Positions 32,130 to 39,393 of a stretch of 64,000 bases of DNA are shown in pieces; positions within the stretch are counted from its first letter, which is position 1, and every line of letters starts with the position of its first letter. This DNA comes from Candidatus Binatia bacterium. GTDB lineage: Bacteria; Desulfobacterota; Binatia; UBA12015. The position numbers were made by a program, and so were the translations under genes. The notes below the pieces were generated by a model that made no database searches, was not told the DNA's origin, and worked only from the letters and a program-made list of their open reading frames with translations. The DNA lies in NCBI GenBank assembly GCA_029243485.1, contig JAQWRY010000003.1:1-64000 (forward strand), read 5' to 3'.

Positions 32130-34589
32130 GTGCCGGCTCCTTCCGCTTCCGGCGCTCTCGTCGGCCGTCGCATTCTCGAACTAGCGGACCACAAGACCGC
32201 GTATTGTGGAAAGCTGTTTGCGGACATGGGTGCCGACGTGCTGCTGATCGAGCCGCCGGGCGGCGACTCGATGCGGGATCTCCCGCCGTTCTGGAAGGGT
32301 AAGTCGGATCCCAACGGCGGGCTGTGGTTCCTGTACGCGAATACGAGCAAGCGCGGCATCACGCTCGACCTCGAAACCGAAGAGGGCCGAACGCGCTTCC
32401 TCGATCTCGCGGCTTCCGCCGACGCGGTGATCGAGGGCGAGGCGCCGGGGCGACTCGCAGCGCTCGAGATCGGATGGGAAGCCCTCCACGCACGGAATCG
32501 TCGGACCGTGCTCACGTCTATCTCGGGTTTCGGTCAGACGGGTCCCCGCCGCGACTGGAAGTCGTCCGATCTCGTGGCGACGGCGCTCGGTGGTGCGGCG
32601 ATGGTCACGGGCTACGCGGACGATCCGCCGGTCCGCCTCGCGGGTTCTCACGCGCACGTCATGACCGCGACCAACGCCGCGGGTGCCACGATGATCGCGT
32701 TGCTGCACGCGAGCCGCACGGGGCGTGGGCAGGTCGTCGACATCTCGGCCGTGGAGACGGTGGCCGCGGTGAGCCACATCACAGGTGTGGGCAAGTGGCT
32801 CGACGACGGGATCATTCCGAAGCGAGCGGGCACGGGGCTCTTCGCGTCCGTGCCGTCGGGTGCCTACGAGTGCACCGACGGGCTGGTCTATCTGATGGTG
32901 AACCGCCCCGCACATTGGAAGGGCGTGGCGCGCTGGGTCTTCGAAGAGACGGGACAGGAAGCGATTCTGAATCCCCTGTGGGAAGGCCCGTCCGCGAACC
33001 GGATCGAGGATCGCGAGCTCATCGACATGTTCATCGGAGAGCTCACCGCGAAGCACTCCGTGGCCGAGATCTATCATCAGGGCCAAGCGCGCCACCTCGC
33101 TTTGACGCCGATGCAGACGGCTTCGGAAGTCGTCGCCGATCCGCAACTCGCGGCGCGGAAGTACTTCGTGGACGTGGACCTGGGTGATGGGGGAGCGCTC
33201 CGCTTTCCGGGTTCAGCGTATCGCCACGAAGGAACGCCCGCTGCGATTCGTCGCCGCCCCCCGACCGTGGGGGAGCACAACGACGAGGTGTTCGCGGAGC
33301 AGCGTGAGGAAGGGCCGCGGCTGGAGGTGGAGGTCGCGGTTGCCCAGGCGCTCGAAGGACTCCGGGTGATCGAGTTCTCGATGGGAATGGCGGGCCCGTG
33401 GATTGGTCGTGCGATGGCGTGGTGCGGGGCCGAGGTCATCAAGGTCGAGTCGAAGAGCCATCCGGACGTGACCCGCCAGTACGTGCCGCCGTGGGCGCCG
33501 GAGCTCGGGGTTCAATCCAGGCTGTCTCCCTGGTTCACGGATTGGAATGCCGGCAAGCGTTTCGTGGCGGTCGACCTTACGAACCCCGATGCCGTCGACC
33601 TCATCAAGCAGGTGATCGCAACCGCGGACGTCGTCGTGGAGAACTTCACGCCGGGTGTGCTCGAGAAGCTGGGACTCGGTTGGGACGAGCTGCGCCGGGT
33701 GAAACCGGATCTAGTGATGTTCGGCACGTCCGGTTTCGGCGACGATGGTCCGTGTCGGCGGTACGTCACGTGGGGGCCGAACCTCGAAGCGGCGTCCGGG
33801 CTCGCCAAGAGCTCCGGTTTCGCGCATCGGCCCTGCGCCATGACGCACTTCGCATACCCCGACTCGGTGAGTGCGATGCACGGTCTCTTCGCCGTTACCT
33901 GTGCCCTCGAGCACCGCCGTCGAACCGGGGAGGGGCAGCGCGTGAACCTGTCGCAGCTCGAGGCGATGGTGTCGGTGTACGGAGACGTGATGATGGAGGC
34001 GCTGGCGATTGGCGTCGATCCGGAACGGGTGGGCAATCGCTCTCGCTACGGCGCGCCGCATGGCTGCTACCCGTGCTCGGGGGATGACCGCTGGTGTGCG
34101 ATTGCGATCTTCGACGACGAGGGATGGAGAACTCTGTGCCGCGTAGCGGAGCAGCCGGAATGGGCCGTGGATCCGCGTTTTGCGACTCTTGCGGACCGGC
34201 TCGTCCACGTGGGTGAGCTCGAAGTCCTCGTGTCGCAATGGACCGCGAACGTCGACGCCTACGACCTGCAAGATCGTCTTCAGGCGGCCGGAATCGCGGC
34301 GGGGGTCGTACAGAACACCGAGGACCAGCACCGGCGGGACCCTCAGCTCGCGGCACGCGGGTTCTTCGAGGAGATTGATCATAAACTGAAGGGCAAGGTC
34401 GTCGCGAACGGCATCCCACTCGGCTTCACGGCGACCCCGGGACGAACGCCGCAAACGGGCTCGGCTGTGGGCGAGGACAACGATTATGTCTTCGGCGAAC
34501 TCCTCGGTCTCGGCGCGGGTGAGGTTGCGCGACTTCGGGCCATCGGCGCCGTCGAGGACTCGGACGAGCCCGTCCCCGAGCTTCCGTGA
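32130..34589 (+). CDS. Tandem two-domain CaiB/BaiF CoA transferase
   Basis: An 819-residue protein made of two complete family III CoA transferase domains in tandem. Domain 1 (about 10-390) begins LVGRRILELADHKTAYCGKL and contains FLYANTSKRGITLDLETEEG. Domain 2 (about 409-795) begins GLRVIEFSMGMAGPWIGRAM and contains WNAGKRFVAVDLTNPDAVDL, FGTSGFGDDGP and EGQRVNLSQLEAMVS. Single-domain members are about 400 residues and dimerise as interlocked rings, so the fusion may form an intramolecular pair. The GTG start is 6 bases after the dehydrogenase stop. It probably activates a carboxylate by CoA transfer upstream of that dehydrogenase. Confidence 0.88.
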   Translation: MPAPSASGALVGRRILELADHKTAYCGKLFADMGADVLLIEPPGGDSMRDLPPFWKGKSDPNGGLWFLYANTSKRGITLDLETEEGRTRFLDLAASADAVIEGEAPGRLAALEIGWEALHARNRRTVLTSISGFGQTGPRRDWKSSDLVATALGGAAMVTGYADDPPVRLAGSHAHVMTATNAAGATMIALLHASRTGRGQVVDISAVETVAAVSHITGVGKWLDDGIIPKRAGTGLFASVPSGAYECTDGLVYLMVNRPAHWKGVARWVFEETGQEAILNPLWEGPSANRIEDRELIDMFIGELTAKHSVAEIYHQGQARHLALTPMQTASEVVADPQLAARKYFVDVDLGDGGALRFPGSAYRHEGTPAAIRRRPPTVGEHNDEVFAEQREEGPRLEVEVAVAQALEGLRVIEFSMGMAGPWIGRAMAWCGAEVIKVESKSHPDVTRQYVPPWAPELGVQSRLSPWFTDWNAGKRFVAVDLTNPDAVDLIKQVIATADVVVENFTPGVLEKLGLGWDELRRVKPDLVMFGTSGFGDDGPCRRYVTWGPNLEAASGLAKSSGFAHRPCAMTHFAYPDSVSAMHGLFAVTCALEHRRRTGEGQRVNLSQLEAMVSVYGDVMMEALAIGVDPERVGNRSRYGAPHGCYPCSGDDRWCAIAIFDDEGWRTLCRVAEQPEWAVDPRFATLADRLVHVGELEVLVSQWTANVDAYDLQDRLQAAGIAAGVVQNTEDQHRRDPQLAARGFFEEIDHKLKGKVVANGIPLGFTATPGRTPQTGSAVGEDNDYVFGELLGLGAGEVARLRAIGAVEDSDEPVPELP

Positions 34590-35218
34590 TGGCGCGCACT
34601 CTGCTTCCGATCTACGTCGACGTCGATGACGTCCTCGCCGACACGACCGCGATGCTCCTGGAGATGGCGCGTGATCTCTTCGCCAAGGAGATCGCCTACG
34701 AGGACTGCCGCTCGTTCGATCTGGGCGAGTCGTTTGGCCTGTCGGAGGCGCAGCGCGATCGGTTGCTCGACGCGGCGCACGAGGATGCCGCGATCGAGTC
34801 CATGCTTGCGATCGAAGACGCCGCCGAAGTCTTGGCGGCGTGGGACGCCCTCGGCCACGAGGTGCACATTGTGACAGGTCGTCCGCCGGCAACGCTCGCG
34901 GCAACGCGTCGTTGGCTCGATCGGATGGAGATGCCCCATGCGTCGCTCGCCTCGGTCGATAAGTACGGTCGCCAGGCGCACCTGACCGAAGCGGTGCCGC
35001 TCGACAGCCTCGCCGAGCGCCGGTATCGCGTGGCCGTCGAAGATTCCCTTTCGATGGCGCGCTTTCTCGTCAAGACGACGGGCACCGCGGTCCTCCTCCT
35101 CGATCGTCCGTGGAATCGAGACGTCACCGGGCTCGACTCGGGGGTGCTGCGGCTGGTCACCCGGGTGGCGTCCTGGCGCGAGATTGAGGCCGACGTTGCC
35201 GGGTCTGACCACAAATAG
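34589..35218 (+). CDS. HAD-superfamily 5'-nucleotidase-like phosphatase (NT5C type)
   Basis: A 209-residue HAD phosphatase. The nucleophile motif is YVDVDDVLADT, close to the DxDxVxADx pattern of 5'(3')-deoxyribonucleotidase-like proteins. Motif II appears in VHIVTGRPPAT and motif IV in RVAVEDSLSMARFL. The cap region is helical (DLFAKEIAYEDCRSFDLGES). The ATG shares its A with the preceding TGA (TGATG), so translation is coupled to the CoA transferase gene. The substrate is unknown; a nucleotide or another phosphorylated metabolite is possible. Confidence 0.75.
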   Translation: MARTLLPIYVDVDDVLADTTAMLLEMARDLFAKEIAYEDCRSFDLGESFGLSEAQRDRLLDAAHEDAAIESMLAIEDAAEVLAAWDALGHEVHIVTGRPPATLAATRRWLDRMEMPHASLASVDKYGRQAHLTEAVPLDSLAERRYRVAVEDSLSMARFLVKTTGTAVLLLDRPWNRDVTGLDSGVLRLVTRVASWREIEADVAGSDHK

Positions 35219-35247
35219 TCCCTGATTGTTGAATATGAACGATATAG

Positions 35248-35436
35248 TTGACTAAGAGAGACCAACGCGTCGACGACGAAGCTTGGGAGAAGGCGGCGAG
35301 CGAAGGGGGCAAGGCGTAGCGGACTCGCGAGAGCATCGGCTCGGTGGAGGCTCTTGCAAGCCTCGGAGTCGATGGAGACGATGCCGGCGTCGCGCGGGTC
35401 CGAGACTGGATTGAGAGCCTCGCGGCGCGCCCCTGA
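35248..35436 (+). pseudogene. Small conserved-looking ORF interrupted by TAG
   Basis: From a TTG at 35248 the frame reads LTKRDQRVDDEAWEKAASEG, then GKA, a TAG (35317-35319), then RTRESIGSVEALASLGVDGD, DAGVARVRDWIESLAA and RP before TGA. Both sides of the TAG are in one frame and have protein-like composition (alternating charged and aliphatic residues, a Trp in each half), unlike the usual shadows. I do not know the family. It may be a short gene killed by one amber mutation, a sequencing error, or chance. An AT-rich stretch (35226-35250) lies just upstream. Confidence is low. Confidence 0.3.
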
Positions 35437-35476
35437 CGAGCGCGTTGTTGGCGCTCGTGCAGGCATTGAGTACCGT

Positions 35477-36865
35477 GTGCCCGTGCGCGTGCTGTGGCCG
35501 CTTCTCGTTCTCGTCGTGCTTGGCCTGGGGTGGTTCTTCTGGCCGCCCCCGGCGCCGCCGACGAACCTCGTCCTGATCGGCATCGACACGCTGCGCCCGG
35601 ATCACGCCTCGGTCTATGGATACGACAAGCCGACGACGCCTCGCCTCGAGGCGCTGGCCGCGCGGGGTGTCCTGTTCGAGGAGGCGACGAGTCACGCGCC
35701 GTGGACGCTGCCGTCCGTGTCGACCGTGCTGACGTCGCTCTACCCGTCGCAGCACGGCGCGCGAGTGCCGGGTGACTTGAAGGACCTCACGGACGACGTG
35801 CCCGTGCGGCTCGGAGACGTGGAGACCCTCGCGCAGATCTTGCGCCGAAGCGGGAAGGTGACGCAGGCCTTCGTTGCCAACGCGTTCACCGGCTACGGGA
35901 TCGACGACCACTTCGAGGGCTTCTCCTACGCACATGCGAGTGCCGATCGGATCTCGCGAGACGGCGTCGACTTCCTGCGTGCGAATCGAGAGCACCCATT
36001 CTTCCTGTATCTTCACTACACCGACCCGCACGAGCACCATCGCCTGCTGCCGAAGGAGCATCGGGCGCGGTTCACCGATGCGTCTGTCCTCGAGGCGATG
36101 GGCGATCGGGACAAGGCAGGCTATCGGTACATCTACGACAACTTCGGGCCGGCGCTTTACGACGCGCAGACGTCGTTTGCGGACGAACAAGTCGGCGTCG
36201 TGTTCGATGCCCTGCAGCAGCTCGATCTCACGGGTCGCACGCTCGTCGTCGTCTTCTCCGATCATGGCGAGGAGTTCTGGGAGCACGCCGACGCGCATCG
36301 TCGTTACGGAGAGGATCCGCGCGGCATCTACGGCCTCGGCCACGGCCAGAGCCTCTACCAGGAGCTGCTCTCCGTGGTCTTTCTCATGGCAGGAGGAGAT
36401 CTCCCGGCGGGGCAGGTGGTGAAGGGCGCGGTCGGGCTGCGCGATCTCGCGCCCACCGTGTTGGACGTCATGGGGCTTCCGCCCGGGACGACGATGGAAG
36501 GAACGAGTCTGGTCCCGGCGATCACCTCCGGGCAGGCGCCGGAGCGCGAGGTGTTCAGCGAGTCGATCGCGTACGGCTACGAAAAGAAGGCGATTCGCGT
36601 CGGGGACTGGAAGTACATTCTGTCTCTCCCGGACTCGCTCGACGAGCTCTACGATCTGCGGGCCGATCCCGGGGAGACGACGAATCTCGCGGCGAGCGAT
36701 CCGGAGCGGACAGCCGCGATGCGTCGCCGCGTCGAGGAGATCGTGGCTGGATTTGCGCCCGAGGAGCCGACCGAGCCTACCGGGATCAGCGAGGAGACCC
36801 GTCGCAACCTTCAGGCGCTGGGCTACCTCACCGACGATCGGGCCGTCCCGCGAGATCAGCCGTAG
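35477..36865 (+). CDS. Sulfatase-like hydrolase (alkaline phosphatase superfamily)
   Basis: A protein of about 462 residues with an N-terminal membrane anchor (LWPLLVLVVLGLGWFFW) and a periplasmic domain of the sulfatase family. Metal ligands are seen in LIGIDTLRPDHAS and VVFSDHGEEFWEH. At the position of the formylglycine Cys or Ser the sequence is SHAPWTLPSVST, so the nucleophile would be Thr77. Thr nucleophiles occur in phosphonate or phosphate-ester members and phosphoethanolamine transferases, so true sulfatase activity is doubtful. The start is uncertain: GTGs at 35477, 35483 and 35489 are possible. It converges on the sugar dehydrogenase across an inverted repeat. Confidence 0.8.
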   Translation: MPVRVLWPLLVLVVLGLGWFFWPPPAPPTNLVLIGIDTLRPDHASVYGYDKPTTPRLEALAARGVLFEEATSHAPWTLPSVSTVLTSLYPSQHGARVPGDLKDLTDDVPVRLGDVETLAQILRRSGKVTQAFVANAFTGYGIDDHFEGFSYAHASADRISRDGVDFLRANREHPFFLYLHYTDPHEHHRLLPKEHRARFTDASVLEAMGDRDKAGYRYIYDNFGPALYDAQTSFADEQVGVVFDALQQLDLTGRTLVVVFSDHGEEFWEHADAHRRYGEDPRGIYGLGHGQSLYQELLSVVFLMAGGDLPAGQVVKGAVGLRDLAPTVLDVMGLPPGTTMEGTSLVPAITSGQAPEREVFSESIAYGYEKKAIRVGDWKYILSLPDSLDELYDLRADPGETTNLAASDPERTAAMRRRVEEIVAGFAPEEPTEPTGISEETRRNLQALGYLTDDRAVPRDQP

Positions 36866-36912
36866 CAGGTCGCTGAAGAACTCCGGACCGAGCTTTCAAC
36901 AGCCTACTAGTT
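36863..36912. repeat. Imperfect inverted repeat carrying both stop codons
   Basis: The left arm TAGCAGGTCGCTGAAGAACT and the reverse complement of the right arm, TAGTAGGCTGTTGAAAGCTC, match at most positions. The arms begin with the TAG stop of the sulfatase-like gene on one side and sit against the TAG stop (36907-36909) of the sugar dehydrogenase on the other. A bidirectional terminator is the simplest reading; a REP-like repeat family is another. Confidence 0.5.
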
Positions 36913-39252
36913 CGTGGGCTTCATCTGCTCGATCCACTCGTGGATGAGCGCGACGCCCGCAGGGTCGGCGTGACTCCGGCCGAGGGGGGGCATCATTTTA
37001 CTGGGCTTTTCGGACGCGAGCCGCTGGTACAGCAGGGAACGTTCGGGGTCCCCGGGTACGATCAGGCGTGCGCCTTCGTGACCGAAGTCGTGCCGGACGG
37101 GGCGATCGAGCAGGGGATCGAGTGCGGCTTCGCGCCGTAGGTCGAACAGGGCGCCGGCGGGTCCGTGGCAGAAGCTGCAATTCGCATCGAGGTACGACCG
37201 CGCGCGGCCGTTCAAGCTCGCACCCTCCGCGTCCGGCGGGGCGAGCGTCTTGAGGCGGGTGAACGCCTTCTGATCCGGCTCGCGCAGCATGAGCTCGCTG
37301 ATCGTGAACATGCCGGCCTGTCCCCAGGCTTCGAGTTGGGGGGTCGCCGTGCCGTCTTCGCCGTAGGTCGTCGTCCGATCGAGCTGGCGAGCGTTCACGC
37401 CGAGGACGTAGCCGGCGCCCAGGTGGTGGCAGGTGAGACAATCGGACGGCGCGGGATGCGTCCACGACTCGATCCGTTTGCCGCCGTCCTTCGTTCGGAC
37501 GGCGACCTCCGTGGTCGCGCGTTCAGTGACGAGGAACGCCTCGGTGCCGTCGTCGTTCCATCGGTACGAGGCCGTGAACGCACCCCCGCGCCGGCTCAGC
37601 CCGAGCATGCGGGTCTCCACGCGCTGCGTGCGGCTCGGGTCCGTTTCGTCGATGGGAAGCTCGAAGTGCTGGATGAAGACCGAGCCGGCGGGGAAGCCCC
37701 ACGGCCCTTTGCGGCGGTACAGTACGCGATCGCGCTTTGCCTTGCCGCCGGTGTTCGATCCGTTTCCGGGAATCGCCACCCAATGACGCTTTACCGCCCC
37801 GTCCGACCAGGAGGGGACGTTGAGTTCGTATGGGACGACGCCGTTCGCGGGCTCGAGAGTCACGAGATCCTTGAAGAGCCGCGTCTTCGAGAGCGGTGGC
37901 GGGGGTCGTTGGTCCCGATCGGTTTCGCTGAGTTTCGAGATGCCGAGGGACTCGCGGCCGACGAGCAGCAATTCACCGTCAGCCCGCTCGCTGAAGGAGA
38001 GGAGCGAGTACGGCGTGACCTGAGCGACACGTTCGACGCTCAGGACCTGGCCGGCGCCGTCGGACAGCAGAGCCCAGATCCGCCCGGAGTTGATGTCGCC
38101 GAAGATGTAACGCCCGACCAGGTCGGGGTGCTCCGTTCCGCGGTAGACGTAGCCGCCGATGATGCAGCTGTTGCCGTTCCCGTGCGGGTAGGCGAACAAC
38201 GGAGGCTGCTCCTTGCCGATGAAGGGCCGCGGTTTCGTCCCCTTGAGGAAACTCGCTGTGTATTTGTCGACCCCTTCGCGGTAGCTCCACTGGTAGTTCC
38301 CGCCGGGCACGCCGATGTTGACCTCTTCGGCCAAGTCCGACCCCGAGTCGCCGAGCCACAGCTGGCCGCTCTCGCGGTCGAAGGAGAAGCGGTACGGGTT
38401 TCGCAAGCCGATGAGGTAGAACTCCTCGAGCGCGTTGGGAACGCCGACGAACGGGTTGTCGTCGGGAATGCAGTAGCCGCGGGTCGTGCCGGATTCGGGT
38501 TGCCGAGGTGGCGGATGGCTCTTGCCCGGAGTGCAGTCGACGTCGATGCGCAGGATGCCGGAGAATAGGTCCTTGTGGATCTTCTGGGGGCTGTCCCGCT
38601 CGGGGACCCAGCCTTCGTCTCCGAGCGCGACGTAGAGGTAGCCGTCGGGTCCGAAGACGAGGCCTCCGCCGAAGTGCTCGCCGAACTTCCGCTTCCGGTG
38701 CCATTCATGCAGCTGGTCGATCAGGACCTCTTCGGACGCGGCGTCGACCTCGCCGTCCTGCCAGTCGAAGCGCGACACGCGGTCGTAGAGCATGCCGTCG
38801 CGTTGGGTGACGTAGCGGAGATACAGCTCGTTCGAGTCCGGGCGCAGCGCGAGTCCGAGTGCGCCGGATTCGCTGCCGTGCTCGTAGAAGACGCGGTCTT
38901 CGAGGTCGAGGACCTTGGTCCTAGTGCCGCTGCCGTCCGTTGAGAGCGCCCAGACGGCGCCCTGTTGTTCGAGGATGTAGAGCGGTTCGTCTTCTCGTGC
39001 CTGCGTGGCGAACAGCACGTTGCGGAACTCTAGGTCCTCGAAGAGCTGCTCGGGGACGAAGCTGTCGGCGTTGTTGCCCAGGGATCGTAGCGCGCGGAGC
39101 TTCGGAGCAGCGCGTTTCTCGGGGAACTTCGCGCCACTGCCGGGGCGCAGTTCCGAGACCATCGAGGCCAAGTCGATTCCGGCCCCGCGTACAACGAGAA
39201 AAACCGTGGCGACGAGGGCGAGAAACAAGAGCGATTTCCGAGCCATAACCAC
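36907..39252 (-). CDS. PQQ sugar dehydrogenase fused to a diheme cytochrome domain
   Basis: A 781-residue exported protein. After a signal or anchor (residues 1-24) comes a six-bladed propeller of the glucose/sorbosone dehydrogenase family, with LGLALRPDSNELYLRYV, HFGGGLVFGPDGYLYVALGD, GLRNPYRFSFDRESGQLWLG and GRYIFGDINSGRIW. From about 450 a second region found in haem-containing oxidases follows. It has two haem motifs, CLTCHH (about 605-610) and CSFCHG (about 689-694), and a likely Met ligand in KMMPPLGR. Electrons from sugar or aldehyde oxidation at PQQ could pass directly to the haems. The substrate is not determinable. Confidence 0.88.
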   Translation of the reverse strand: MVMARKSLLFLALVATVFLVVRGAGIDLASMVSELRPGSGAKFPEKRAAPKLRALRSLGNNADSFVPEQLFEDLEFRNVLFATQAREDEPLYILEQQGAVWALSTDGSGTRTKVLDLEDRVFYEHGSESGALGLALRPDSNELYLRYVTQRDGMLYDRVSRFDWQDGEVDAASEEVLIDQLHEWHRKRKFGEHFGGGLVFGPDGYLYVALGDEGWVPERDSPQKIHKDLFSGILRIDVDCTPGKSHPPPRQPESGTTRGYCIPDDNPFVGVPNALEEFYLIGLRNPYRFSFDRESGQLWLGDSGSDLAEEVNIGVPGGNYQWSYREGVDKYTASFLKGTKPRPFIGKEQPPLFAYPHGNGNSCIIGGYVYRGTEHPDLVGRYIFGDINSGRIWALLSDGAGQVLSVERVAQVTPYSLLSFSERADGELLLVGRESLGISKLSETDRDQRPPPPLSKTRLFKDLVTLEPANGVVPYELNVPSWSDGAVKRHWVAIPGNGSNTGGKAKRDRVLYRRKGPWGFPAGSVFIQHFELPIDETDPSRTQRVETRMLGLSRRGGAFTASYRWNDDGTEAFLVTERATTEVAVRTKDGGKRIESWTHPAPSDCLTCHHLGAGYVLGVNARQLDRTTTYGEDGTATPQLEAWGQAGMFTISELMLREPDQKAFTRLKTLAPPDAEGASLNGRARSYLDANCSFCHGPAGALFDLRREAALDPLLDRPVRHDFGHEGARLIVPGDPERSLLYQRLASEKPSKMMPPLGRSHADPAGVALIHEWIEQMKPTN

Positions 39253-39393
39253 AGTGGTCGAGCGTTGAGATGGATGTAGTGGACGGGGTGATGGTGGGCA
39301 ACCGCTTCGACCACACGGGCATCTCGACTAGGGTTGTGGCGTGTGAGCGGCCCACCTCGATGCCCGGAGGCGACGCGGGGGGGGGCGGCTTCG

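Noticed and set aside
35317-35319. Possible amber recoding within the small open frame.
   Set aside because: Many intact genes in the window end in TAG, so TAG is an ordinary stop here.
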